Assembly (NCBI GenBank): GCA_025355005.1
Contig: JANXLV010000208.1
Coordinates: 1 to 64,000 of the forward strand
Length of the DNA stretch: 64,000 bases
Direction of reading: 5' to 3'
DNA from: Myxococcales bacterium
GTDB lineage: Bacteria > Myxococcota_A > Polyangia > Polyangiales > Polyangiaceae
The notes below the pieces were generated by a model. It had not been told where the DNA came from. It was given only the letters and a program-made list of their open reading frames with translations, and did not search any database. This document shows, in pieces, positions 38,371 through 46,724 of the stretch (its first letter is position 1; each line of letters begins with the position of its first letter). The translations under genes and the position numbers were made by a program.

Positions 38371-39222
38371 TTACGGGGCCACGTCTACGGACACGTTTTT
38401 GATCAGGCCTCGTTCTTGGGCTCGGCGGAACATTTCCTTGATGGCTTCGCGGGCGTCGGCTTTCAGCTCGCGGGTGTCTTCGTTCGCGTACATGTCGAGG
38501 TAGCGGTCGAGGAGCGCGCGATCGATTTGTACGCCAGGCCTCGTTTCCTCGCGTAGCAGGCCCTCCATCACCTCTTCGCGGTGTGCGAGCGACCAGGCGA
38601 TCGAGCTGCGACAGAGGTCGGAGACCTTGCGGATCAGCGCGTCGCCGAGCCCGCGCCGGATCGCATTGCCGCCTAGCGGAAGCGGCAAGCCGCCCGTCTC
38701 CTTCGCCCACGCCTCGCCGATGTCCACGATCTTCACGAAGCCCTCGCGCTCGAAGGTCAGGCGGCCCTCGTGGATGAGGAGCGCGAAGTCGACCTCGTTG
38801 CTGCGCAGCGATTCGAACGCACGCGTGTACGGATCGATCGGGACCACCACCGGCACGAATGCGGGCGCGAGCAGTCGCAGGATCAGGAACGCTGTCGTGC
38901 GCTCGCCCGGGATGCCCACGCGCTTTCCTTCGAGCGCTGACAGCGGGGCCGGCTTCTCCGCGACCACGACGGGCCCGTAGCCACGTCCCACGGACGCGCC
39001 GTGCGGCAGGAGCAGGTACTTGTCCGCGATGCGCGGAAGCGCGCCCATCGACACGGCGATCACGTCGACCTCGCCGTTCTCCGCGCGGCGGTTCAGCGTC
39101 TCCGTGTCGGCGCGCTCGGCCTCGAAAACGAGTCCTTCCGTGTCGATCTTCCCGCGGAGAAGCGGCCAGAACATGAAGATGTCGTCGCTGTCGGGCGAGA
39201 ACGCGAGGCGGATAGGTTGCAT
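38371..39222 (-). CDS. mqnD: MqnD-like 1,4-dihydroxy-6-naphthoate synthase
   Basis: 283 residues, a periplasmic-binding-protein-like enzyme of the futalosine pathway of menaquinone synthesis that converts cyclic dehypoxanthinyl futalosine to 1,4-dihydroxy-6-naphthoate. Landmarks are FSPDSDDIFMFWPLL near the N-terminus, SMGALPRIADKYLLLPHG, KRVGIPGERTTAF and LLIHEGRLTF with the conserved active-site His. The start is ATG 39222, 29 bp from the divergent FGE-fold gene. No other mqn gene is in the window. Assignment to MqnD rather than MqnA rests on these motifs. Confidence 0.85.
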   Translation of the reverse strand: MQPIRLAFSPDSDDIFMFWPLLRGKIDTEGLVFEAERADTETLNRRAENGEVDVIAVSMGALPRIADKYLLLPHGASVGRGYGPVVVAEKPAPLSALEGKRVGIPGERTTAFLILRLLAPAFVPVVVPIDPYTRAFESLRSNEVDFALLIHEGRLTFEREGFVKIVDIGEAWAKETGGLPLPLGGNAIRRGLGDALIRKVSDLCRSSIAWSLAHREEVMEGLLREETRPGVQIDRALLDRYLDMYANEDTRELKADAREAIKEMFRRAQERGLIKNVSVDVAP

Positions 39223-39251
39223 CACGGGCGGGATGGTAGGCTCCGCGCGCC

Positions 39252-40103
39252 TTGAAAAGAAGGACGCTGTGGATCTTCGTGGGAGCAATGGGGGCCGCGC
39301 TCGCGATCGCGGCGGCCGTTCACACGCTCTCGGCGGAGGCGCCCCAGGCGAGCTGCAGCGAGGGCTTCATCGCTCGCGGTACCCGCTGCTGCATCGGTGA
39401 CGCCGACGGTCGTAAAGATGCGTGCATTGTGCATGTTTGTCATGCGCCGTACGTTCTCAGCGGTGACGGCACGGTGTGCGATGCGCCGGACATCAAGATC
39501 AGGATTCCCCTCACGGAGGTGATGGTCGGGCCATCGGACTGGGAGGCAGAGGGCCGCGTTCCCCCGCGTCAGGTGCGCGCGGGCCCCTTCGACATCGACG
39601 CGTTCGAGGTCACGGATGCCAAGCTGCGTTGTCCGTCCTGCCTGCATCCCGCTGCGTCCTTCGATGCAGCGGATGCGGCGCGCGCGGCGTCGAATGTCAC
39701 GCGGGCCGAGGCCGCGGACTACTGTCTGCAACGTGGTGGCCGCTTGCCCACGGAGGACGAGTGGCTCGTCGCCGCGACGGGCGCGCAGGGCAAGCGCTAC
39801 CCGTGGGGTGACACCGGCGCCGTGTGCAGGCGCGCGGCGTTCGGGTTGCTCACGGGGCCGTGCGGTACGGGCGCGACGGGCCCCGACACAGTGGGCGCGC
39901 ATCCGCTCGGCGACACGCCGCTGGGCGTGCACGATCTCGCGGGCAACGTCGCGGAGTGGGTCGCCTCCGAAAAGCCCACCGTACGAGGTGGCTCCTGGAA
40001 GACGGGCCTCGCCACCGAGCTTCGAACGTGGGCGAAAGAAGAGCTCGCGTCCGACGGCGCGCGTGATCCCCGCGTCGGTTTCCGATGCGTGTATGCTCCG
40101 TGA
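39252..40103 (+). CDS. FGE/SUMF1-fold secreted protein, probably not a formylglycine enzyme
   Basis: 283 residues starting at TTG, with an N-terminal signal anchor (LWIFVGAMGAALAIAAAV). A Cys-rich segment (about 35-75) precedes the SUMF1 fold, shown by FDIDAFEVTDA, RGGRLPTEDEWLVAATG, YPWGD, LAGNVAEWVA, RGGSW and VGFRCV. The paired cysteines that formylglycine-generating enzymes carry after the GGSW motif are absent, so oxidase activity is unlikely. Such proteins often act as binding modules. The cinA gene follows 19 nt later. Confidence 0.82.
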   Translation: MKRRTLWIFVGAMGAALAIAAAVHTLSAEAPQASCSEGFIARGTRCCIGDADGRKDACIVHVCHAPYVLSGDGTVCDAPDIKIRIPLTEVMVGPSDWEAEGRVPPRQVRAGPFDIDAFEVTDAKLRCPSCLHPAASFDAADAARAASNVTRAEAADYCLQRGGRLPTEDEWLVAATGAQGKRYPWGDTGAVCRRAAFGLLTGPCGTGATGPDTVGAHPLGDTPLGVHDLAGNVAEWVASEKPTVRGGSWKTGLATELRTWAKEELASDGARDPRVGFRCVYAP

Positions 40104-40110
40104 TCCCTCC

Positions 40111-40125
40111 GGAGGTGCAATCTTG
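40111..40125 (+). promoter_or_regulatory. Ribosome-binding site deciding a TTG start for cinA
   Basis: GGAGG at 40111-40115 lies 7 nt before TTG 40123. An upstream in-frame ATG at 40093 has no such site and would add only 10 residues before the conserved CinA start. Confidence 0.75.
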
Positions 40126-41364
40126 TCGTGTGCGGTCTTCTGCATCGGCACCGAGCTCACGCGCGGCGAGCTCACCAACTCCAATGCATCGTGGCTCTCG
40201 ACCCGCCTGACGGAGCTCGGCTTCGAGGTGACGGAGCACGTCGTCGTGGACGACGACGCTGGACGCATCAAGGACTCGTTCCTCCGGCTCATGCGTACGC
40301 ACGCGATCGTGGTGGCTACAGGTGGTCTCGGCCCGACCTCGGACGATCTCACCACGGTGACCATCGCAGATGCGCTCGGAAAGCCGATCGTCCGCGACCA
40401 GGATTCGTTCGAGAGCATCCGCCAGCGCTTCGAGAAGATCGGGCGCACGATGAGCGAGTCGAACGCGAAACAGGCTGATTTTCCCGAGGGCGCGACGATC
40501 CTCGCGAACCCCGTCGGCACCGCGCCTGGCTTCAGCGTGGAGGTCTTTGATGCGCGCGGGTTCTTCATGCCGGGGGTCCCGCGCGAGATGAAGCGCATGT
40601 TCGAGAGCGAGGTCGTGCCGCGCATACGCACGCTCGCGCCCAACGTGCACCACCAGGTGCGGCTGCGTACGTTCGGGCTGCCGGAGAGCACGGTGGGTGA
40701 CAAGCTGCGCGGGCTCGAGGAGGCGAACCCTGGGGTGATCATCGGATACCGCGCGCACTTCCCGGAGATCGAGGTGAAGGTGCTGGCACGTGGCGACACG
40801 CACGGCACCGCACGCGAGCTCTGCGACAAGGTGGCGGCGGAGGTGCGCGTGCGCCTCAGCGACGTGCTGTTCGGCGAGGGCGAGGAGTCTTACGCCAGCG
40901 TGCTCTCGCGGCAGCTGCGCGGAAAGGGGCTCACGCTCGCGATCGCGGAGTCGTGCACGGGCGGACTCGTCGGCAGCTTGCTCACGAAGGAGCCAGGCGC
41001 GAGCGAGTTCCTGCTCCTCGACGCGGTGACGTACGCGAACTCCGCCAAGACGCGCGTGCTCGGCGTATCCGAGGACATCCTGCGCGGACACGGCGCAGTG
41101 AGCGCGGAGGTGGCGGCGGCCATGGCCGAGGGTGCACGTCGCGTGTCCGGCGCGGACCTCGCAGTATCGATCACGGGTGTCGCGGGGCCCAGCGGCGGCT
41201 CGGAGGACAAGCCCGTGGGCACGGTGCTCTTCGGGATCGCCAGCAAGCACGGCACGCGCACGGTAGAGCGGCAGTTCGGGACCATCTTCGAGCGCTGGCA
41301 GATCCAGACGCTCGCGGCCTACGCCGCCATGAGCCTCGTGCGGGACGAAGCCAGAGAGCTCTGA
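40123..41364 (+). CDS. cinA: CinA: competence/damage-inducible protein, nicotinamide-nucleotide amidohydrolase
   Basis: 413 residues, the full two-domain length. The N-terminal molybdopterin-binding-like domain (GTELTRGELTNSNASWLSTR, TGGLGPTSDDLT, PVGTAPGF, MPGVPREM) and the C-terminal deamidase domain (IAESCTGGLVGSLLT, GAVSAEVAAAMAEG, SITGVAGPSGGS) are intact. CinA hydrolyses nicotinamide mononucleotide in pyridine nucleotide recycling and is linked to competence in some bacteria. The start is a TTG with a good ribosome site. No recA gene is next to it, unlike in many genomes. Confidence 0.95.
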   Translation: MSCAVFCIGTELTRGELTNSNASWLSTRLTELGFEVTEHVVVDDDAGRIKDSFLRLMRTHAIVVATGGLGPTSDDLTTVTIADALGKPIVRDQDSFESIRQRFEKIGRTMSESNAKQADFPEGATILANPVGTAPGFSVEVFDARGFFMPGVPREMKRMFESEVVPRIRTLAPNVHHQVRLRTFGLPESTVGDKLRGLEEANPGVIIGYRAHFPEIEVKVLARGDTHGTARELCDKVAAEVRVRLSDVLFGEGEESYASVLSRQLRGKGLTLAIAESCTGGLVGSLLTKEPGASEFLLLDAVTYANSAKTRVLGVSEDILRGHGAVSAEVAAAMAEGARRVSGADLAVSITGVAGPSGGSEDKPVGTVLFGIASKHGTRTVERQFGTIFERWQIQTLAAYAAMSLVRDEAREL

Positions 41365-41371
41365 ACGCCGT

Positions 41372-42994
41372 TCAACCCGGGTCGAGCGTCACGCTCACGG
41401 TGACGATGCCACCCTCGCCGCCCGGCTTCCAGCCCTTCGAGGCTGCGTCGCGGAAGGCGTTGCCCACGCAGTCGACGACTCCATCGTCGGCCAGGTTGCT
41501 CACGTTTCGCTGCGCGAGGGTGATCTCGCCGGAAGCCTGGATGAAGAGATCGATGAGCGCCACCTCGTGCTTCGTGACCCCACATCGCTGGGCGGCGGGC
41601 GTCGCATGGGCTGTGAGCGTGGCAAACGCAGCGGGCGTCACCCGGCCAACGACCTTGGGAGGACCGAAAGAAATGCGGGTGCGCTGAAGGGTCGAGGTTG
41701 GAGTGGAGGTCGAGGTTGGAGTCGGGGTCGAGGTCGAGGTCGGTGGCTCCGTTGCGTTTCCGTTCCTCATCTTCATCACCATGAACGCCGTCGCGGCCAC
41801 GAGCACGAGCAGGCCGGCGCCTGCCGCCATGCCGAACATCCAACCCATCAACGACGGCGCTGGGGCTCCGATCGACACCCCGACTGGCGGCGCCGCGCGT
41901 CCCGTGGAGGTATCGAGCGCCATCGGTGACATCATCGGAGGGGGCATCGGTGACATCATCGGCGGGGGCATCGGCGTGAGCAGCGGGCCCGACATCACCG
42001 GCTGCATCGCGTACGGCATGGCGGCCGGGATCGTCGGCGACATGGCTGATGAGTGTGAGGCCATGGGTTGCGGCATTCCGCTGATGTGCGTTGCAAGCGC
42101 GGACGCTGCCACGCCGCCCGAAGCCGCGGCCCCGAGCGCTGCGGCGAACGAGAGCGCGTCTGGCCATCTCGCGTCTCGATCGCGCGCGAGGCCGCGATCG
42201 ATCACGTCCCCGAGCTGCGGTGGCACGTGTGGCGCAACGGAAGACAGAGGCGGCGCGCGCTGGGTCCGCACCAGCACCACGAGATCTTCGTACGTCTGCG
42301 CTTCGAACGGCAGCCGCCCCGAGAGGATGTAGAAGAGAGTGGCCGCGACACCGTAGATGTCCGCGCGCAGATCGGCGCCCGCGGCGTTGCCGAACAGCTC
42401 CGGGGCCATGAAGCCCGGCGTGCCCATTGAGGAGCCCGGCAGTGTCATCATGCCCATGCTCGGGACCTTGCTGATCCCGAAGTCGAGGAGCCTCACGAAG
42501 TCTTTCCCAAGACGCGGCGACACGAGCACGTTCGACGGCTTGATGTCGCGATGGACGATGCCCTGCGCGTGCACCGCCGCGAGCCCCTCGAGCATCTGCT
42601 GCGCCAGGTCCGCTGCACGCGCCGGCTGGAGCAGGCCCTGCTCCACGAGCTGCTGCAGGCTGGTACCCTCTGCAAGCTCCATCACGACGAAGCCCTCCGT
42701 CGTGTCGGCGATGCCCGCGTCCAGGACGCGCACCACGTGAGGATGGCGGACCGCAGACATCGCGCGGGCCTCTCCGACCAGACGTGCTGTGTCCACGGAC
42801 TGCCCCTCTGGCGTCGGGCGAAGCACCTTCACCGCGACGCTGTCGCCCGTCATGATGTGGCTCGCGCGGTAGACGGCGCCGAAGGTCCCGCTGCCGAGGA
42901 CCTCGAGCAGGTCGTAGCGGTCCAGACGCCGAGGCAGCGGACGTGGGCACGCCGCCTCTTGATGCACCATTCCGCACGAACGACACGCCGCCAT
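41372..42994 (-). CDS. Ser/Thr protein kinase with membrane helix and AgmX/PglI-like C-terminal domain
   Basis: 540 residues. A zinc-ribbon-like start (MAACRSCGMVHQEAACP) precedes the kinase domain (about 25-285), with VLGSGTFGAVY, VAVKVL, HRDIKPSN and LLDFGISK. A Met/Pro-rich repeat (MPPPMMSPM, about 345-365) leads to a membrane helix (about 390-415), then a Ser/Thr/Pro linker coded by hexanucleotide repeats. The C-terminal about 90 residues, with one Cys at each end of a beta-rich block (AAQRCGV, VVDCVGNAF), resemble the C-terminal domain of myxobacterial AgmX/PglI-type proteins. The end lies 7 nt from the convergent cinA stop. Confidence 0.9.
   Translation of the reverse strand: MAACRSCGMVHQEAACPRPLPRRLDRYDLLEVLGSGTFGAVYRASHIMTGDSVAVKVLRPTPEGQSVDTARLVGEARAMSAVRHPHVVRVLDAGIADTTEGFVVMELAEGTSLQQLVEQGLLQPARAADLAQQMLEGLAAVHAQGIVHRDIKPSNVLVSPRLGKDFVRLLDFGISKVPSMGMMTLPGSSMGTPGFMAPELFGNAAGADLRADIYGVAATLFYILSGRLPFEAQTYEDLVVLVRTQRAPPLSSVAPHVPPQLGDVIDRGLARDRDARWPDALSFAAALGAAASGGVAASALATHISGMPQPMASHSSAMSPTIPAAMPYAMQPVMSGPLLTPMPPPMMSPMPPPMMSPMALDTSTGRAAPPVGVSIGAPAPSLMGWMFGMAAGAGLLVLVAATAFMVMKMRNGNATEPPTSTSTPTPTSTSTPTSTLQRTRISFGPPKVVGRVTPAAFATLTAHATPAAQRCGVTKHEVALIDLFIQASGEITLAQRNVSNLADDGVVDCVGNAFRDAASKGWKPGGEGGIVTVSVTLDPG
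41690..41743. repeat. GGTCGA-type hexanucleotide array (9 units) in a coding linker
   Basis: Units GGTCGA, GGTTGG and related variants run in register. On the minus strand they encode the Ser/Thr/Pro linker of the kinase. The same unit forms the longer array at 58873-58968. Confidence 0.85.
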
Positions 42995-43051
42995 CGGACA
43001 CGGAGCTTACACCCGTGAACGAGGCGGCGTGGAGTGGTTCGTCAGGCTCGC

Positions 43052-43456
43052 TCAGAGGACGAAGAAGGCGACGGACACGGCGATCTCGACGATGCCGAGC
43101 ACGGCCTGGAACGGCGCGATCTTGGTGCGAAGCGCCGCGCCCTTCTGCAGCGCTACCTCGCTCTTGCCGAGCGCGTACTTGCTGATCAGCCCGAAGCCGA
43201 GGAGCAAGCCGAGCAGGAAGTCCGTCGCCGCCATCGCGATCCAGAAGACGAAGTGGACGGGCGCACTGGTCAGCATGCCGATGTTCATCACCGCGGAGAT
43301 GAGCTCCCACACGCCCCAGCCGAAGAGGCACATGCCCACCCAACCCGTGTAGGGCGCGAGCTTGCCGAGCAAGTCCTTCGCGTCGGGCCGGCGAGAGATG
43401 ATGGCGGGCGAGAGCGCGATGAGACCTGCAACGATACCGATGGCGAGAGCGATCAT
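43052..43456 (-). CDS. Four-helix membrane protein of unknown function
   Basis: 134 residues with four hydrophobic helices (IALAIGIVAGLIALSPAI, GWVGMCLFGWGVWELI, FVFWIAMAATDFLLGLLLG, VLGIVEIAVSVAFFVL) and a Lys/Arg-rich cytoplasmic loop. GGAGG lies 7 nt before the ATG (43456), fixing the start. It is divergent from the FHA/sigma-54 gene, with a 151-bp gap. No family is recognised. Confidence 0.75.
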   Translation of the reverse strand: MIALAIGIVAGLIALSPAIISRRPDAKDLLGKLAPYTGWVGMCLFGWGVWELISAVMNIGMLTSAPVHFVFWIAMAATDFLLGLLLGFGLISKYALGKSEVALQKGAALRTKIAPFQAVLGIVEIAVSVAFFVL

Positions 43457-43561
43457 ATTGAGTTCCTCCGGGTGTGTGGGGGAGGTACTCGCAAGCGACG
43501 GGCCGTCGCGGATCAAAGCTGATTTTCCCCCGGATCGCACCAAAACGCACCGAGGTCGGCG

Positions 43562-43573
43562 GCAACCGGTTGC
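43562..43573. promoter_or_regulatory. Perfect 12-bp palindrome in a divergent promoter region
   Basis: GCAACCGGTTGC lies 34 nt upstream of the FHA/sigma-54 activator start and 105 nt from the divergent membrane protein gene. It is a candidate operator. The short length means chance is not excluded. Confidence 0.35.
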
Positions 43574-43607
43574 AGGATTCGGCAAGGCGTCGCACCCTGG
43601 CCTCCCC

Positions 43608-45344
43608 ATGAGCGACGAGACCCACCGCCGAGCCCCCACCTCGGTCCGCTCTCCCGAGCAGTCGTTGCTCTTCTACCATCGCGAAGGGACCAAGGCCGTT
43701 CCGTTCCCGCCCGGCACCGAGGTCACCGCGGGGAGAACGTGGCCCGCCGACGCGGTCGTGGACGACGCGAGCCTCTCGCGAAAACATGCGCGCTTCGCGT
43801 GGACCGCAGATGGCGTCACCGTGGAGGACCTCGACTCCACGAACGGCACGTGGGTGAACGGCAAGCGCGTGAAGACCGAGCGCATCGGCCCTGGCGATCT
43901 GATCAGGCTCGGCGATGTGACGGTGTCACTCCACGTCGTACCGGCGCGCGCGGTCGCAGGCATCGACGGCAACGATCGCTTTGGCGTGCTGCTGGAAGAG
44001 GAGGTCCGTCGCGGGCGCACGTTCTCGCGGCCGCTCTCGCTCTTGATGGTGCGGCACGTTCGCGGGGCGCACGTGAGTCAGTGGACGCCGCAGATGACCG
44101 CGCAGCTCCGACCCGTGGACCACGTGGGCCTCTACTCGCCCGACACCGTGAGCATTCTGTTGCCAGAGGTGGGTCGCGCGCAGGCGCTGGAGCTCGCACG
44201 GGCGTTCGCAGCTGCGGATGCGCAGCTCCGCGTCGGCGTCACCGTGTTCCCGGAGGACGCAGGCTCCGCGGAGGAGCTCACGAGCGTGGTGCGCTCCGTG
44301 CTCGCGCACGCAACGGACGCCGCGCACGTGAAATCACGGGACGAGGAGGCGCAGCCACAGAGCGGCCGCGCGCTCAGCGTCTACGGCGAGAAGATGCGCG
44401 CCGTCGTGGACGATCTCCAGCGCGTGGCCGGCTCGCAGCTGCCCGTGCTGGTGACGGGTGAGACCGGCACGGGCAAGGAGCTCGTCGCACGCGCCATCCA
44501 CGATGCAAGCCCGCGCCGCGCGCAGCCCATGCGCTCCATCAACTGCGCTGCGATCCCGGCCACGCTCGTGGAAGGCATCCTGTTCGGCCACGAGAAGGGC
44601 GCGTTCACGAGCGCCGAGCGCACCACGAAGGGCATCTTCGAGCAGGCGAACAAGAGCACCGTGCTCCTCGACGAGATCGGCGAGCTCTCGCTCCCCGCGC
44701 AGGCGGCGCTGCTCCGCGTGCTCGAGAGCAAGAAGGTCACGCGCATCGGCGGCGACCGCGAGATCGATGTGGACGTGCGCCTTGTCGCGGCCACGCACCG
44801 CGATCTCGAGGCCATGACGGAGGCGGGGCAGTTCCGTCTCGATCTCCTCTACCGTCTGAACGCCGTCACGCTCTCGTTGCCGCCGCTTCGTGAGCGCCCG
44901 GAGGAGATAGAGCCGCTCGCGCGCGAGCTCGTCACCGAGGCGAACCGCCAGAACGGGCGCAACGTGAGCGCGGTGGACCCCGACGTGTGGAAGCTGTTCG
45001 CGCGCTATGCGTGGCCCGGCAACGTGCGCGAGCTTCGCAACGTCATCGAACGTGCGGTTGTCATCGCGCGCGGCGACGTGCTCGTCGCAGCCGACCTACC
45101 CGAGCGAATCCGCGGTCAGGCAGCCTCGCGCGAGTCCGTTGCGCCTCCCCAGCTCGACGTGTCGGGCGGCGACTTCAAGGAGCGCGTACAGAAGCAGATG
45201 GCGCGCTACGAGACCGACCTCATCGTGTCCGCCCTGCAGCAGAGCGCCGGCAACCAGACGGAGGCCGCACGTCTGCTCCAGATCCCAGTCCGCACGCTCG
45301 CCCACAAGATGCAGGCGCTGGGCATCAAGAAAAAATTCGAATGA
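43608..45344 (+). CDS. FHA - GGDEF-like - sigma-54 activator with altered GAFTGA loop
   Basis: 578 residues. The FHA domain (about 35-105) has SRKHARF and the STNGTWVNG motif for phosphothreonine binding. A middle domain (about 115-240) follows the strand-helix pattern of GGDEF domains (RPLSLLMVRHVRG, TVSILLPEVG, VGVTVFPEDAGSAEEL) but lacks the GGDEF active loop. The AAA+ domain (about 255-480) has GETGTGKE, and GAFTSA replaces the usual GAFTGA. The Fis-type DNA-binding helix is NQTEAARLLQIPVRTLAHKM. The FHA suggests control by a Hanks-type kinase (inference); one is encoded 600 bp away on the other strand. Confidence 0.93.
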   Translation: MSDETHRRAPTSVRSPEQSLLFYHREGTKAVPFPPGTEVTAGRTWPADAVVDDASLSRKHARFAWTADGVTVEDLDSTNGTWVNGKRVKTERIGPGDLIRLGDVTVSLHVVPARAVAGIDGNDRFGVLLEEEVRRGRTFSRPLSLLMVRHVRGAHVSQWTPQMTAQLRPVDHVGLYSPDTVSILLPEVGRAQALELARAFAAADAQLRVGVTVFPEDAGSAEELTSVVRSVLAHATDAAHVKSRDEEAQPQSGRALSVYGEKMRAVVDDLQRVAGSQLPVLVTGETGTGKELVARAIHDASPRRAQPMRSINCAAIPATLVEGILFGHEKGAFTSAERTTKGIFEQANKSTVLLDEIGELSLPAQAALLRVLESKKVTRIGGDREIDVDVRLVAATHRDLEAMTEAGQFRLDLLYRLNAVTLSLPPLRERPEEIEPLARELVTEANRQNGRNVSAVDPDVWKLFARYAWPGNVRELRNVIERAVVIARGDVLVAADLPERIRGQAASRESVAPPQLDVSGGDFKERVQKQMARYETDLIVSALQQSAGNQTEAARLLQIPVRTLAHKMQALGIKKKFE

Positions 45345-45362
45345 CGGCGTCCTCCAAGGCGC

Positions 45363-46691
45363 TCAGTACGCGCCGACGAGGATCGGAAAGAAATGCTGCG
45401 GTCCGGTCTTTCGTGAGGCGATGAGCGTGACGAGGACCTGGTTGCCCTTGGCCGGCGCGGACGTCACGTTCACGGTCACCTTGGCGATCGTGCCGTTGTT
45501 GCCCGAGGCCGTGTCGATCGACGCGGTGGCATGCGGATTGGTCGGCACGGTGAACCCGTCGCCCACGAACACGTCCACGTTCCAGTCCTCCGTCTTTGCA
45601 TCGCTGTAGTAGCCCACCGCGAACGTCTTCGATGCGCCCACGGCGATGCGGTAGCCCTTCGTCGTGTGCATGAGGCCGGTCGTGCCCGTGGTCGTGATCA
45701 TCTCCTGGGCGAGCGGCGTCACGTTGAAGTACGGCTCCGGCGGCACGGGCACGCACGGGTTGTGGCCAGCCTTCGCCGACTTGTTCGACCACAGTCGCTG
45801 CACGAACCCGCCGACCGCGGAATCGTTGTAGTATACATCTTCATAGAACTCGCACGCGTCGCCGTCTTCGTCCTGGCGCTGCTGGAAGAGCTCCCATGCG
45901 TAGTGGTCGGCGTCGAACCCAGTCCACGCGACGTCGGAGTTGGTGTGCGGGTCCGTGGCTGCCTCGGCGATCTCGTGCGTGGCCGTCTCCGTCGCCTCGT
46001 CGAGCGCGTTCTGCGACGGATCGTGGCACTTCGATGCGATGAGGCCGTAGACGACATGCGTGTTGGCGCCGACGGTGGTCTCCGTGTGGTAGCCGTTGTT
46101 GTTCGGGCAATCGTCCGCCTTGTTGTTGAGCAGCGCGGTCGCCTCGGGGAGATAGAGCATGTACATCGTGTCGGCGTCCGCCACGGGCCACCCGTTTCCG
46201 GGGGCGCCGGTGACGCCCTTCACGATGAACGCGTCGACCTCGTCGTTGTTGGAGCCGTCGTCCATGGACGCGGGCGGCGCTCCGGCGATCTCGACATGTC
46301 CGCCGCTGCTCGCCACGCCCACCCCATACTCGGAGACGGACGTGGTCCAGTACGCGGACCCACCGATGTTGTCGCCGAGGGTCTCGTACGTCTTGTAGTT
46401 GGGATCCTGCGTCCACACGATGGTGACGATCTTCGGCGCCTTCACCACGGCGCCGCCCTTGGTCTTCAAGAGACCGATGTCTGGCGTGAACGCGGGCCCT
46501 GGACCGCCCGTTCCGCCCTCGGTGTCGCCGCCGCCGTCGCCCGCCGATGTTCCGCCGTCCGTTTGCTGGCCGCCGCCGCCGTCGCTGCCAAAGGGGTTCG
46601 TGTCGTTCTTCACGCCCTCGGGAGCGCTGCTGCACGCAGCGAACGACACGAGGACGAGCGACAGCCCGAAGGCCGACAAGACGAAGCGCAT
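45363..46691 (-). CDS. Secreted lipoprotein with HEIAEAATDP motif
   Basis: 442 residues. The signal ends at FAAC (lipobox), followed by a Gly/Asp-rich linker. The folded part has VTIVWTQDPNYK and later ATHEIAEAATDPHTNSD with AWEL and DACEFYED downstream, a combination seen in secreted proteins of unknown function that may bind a metal through His and Glu. The C-terminus is strand-rich. ATG 46691 starts a clean signal; 18 upstream bases are also open. It follows the zincin gene by 33 nt and may be its operon partner. No enzyme activity can be named. Confidence 0.72.
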   Translation of the reverse strand: MRFVLSAFGLSLVLVSFAACSSAPEGVKNDTNPFGSDGGGGQQTDGGTSAGDGGGDTEGGTGGPGPAFTPDIGLLKTKGGAVVKAPKIVTIVWTQDPNYKTYETLGDNIGGSAYWTTSVSEYGVGVASSGGHVEIAGAPPASMDDGSNNDEVDAFIVKGVTGAPGNGWPVADADTMYMLYLPEATALLNNKADDCPNNNGYHTETTVGANTHVVYGLIASKCHDPSQNALDEATETATHEIAEAATDPHTNSDVAWTGFDADHYAWELFQQRQDEDGDACEFYEDVYYNDSAVGGFVQRLWSNKSAKAGHNPCVPVPPEPYFNVTPLAQEMITTTGTTGLMHTTKGYRIAVGASKTFAVGYYSDAKTEDWNVDVFVGDGFTVPTNPHATASIDTASGNNGTIAKVTVNVTSAPAKGNQVLVTLIASRKTGPQHFFPILVGAY

Positions 46692-46724
46692 CTCGGAATC
46701 ATAGCTCACCCGGTGCGCGCGCGC

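Noticed and set aside
41319..43787. 822-residue minus-strand frame across the kinase and membrane protein genes
   Set aside because: It runs out of frame over two genes with proper starts and recognisable domains.
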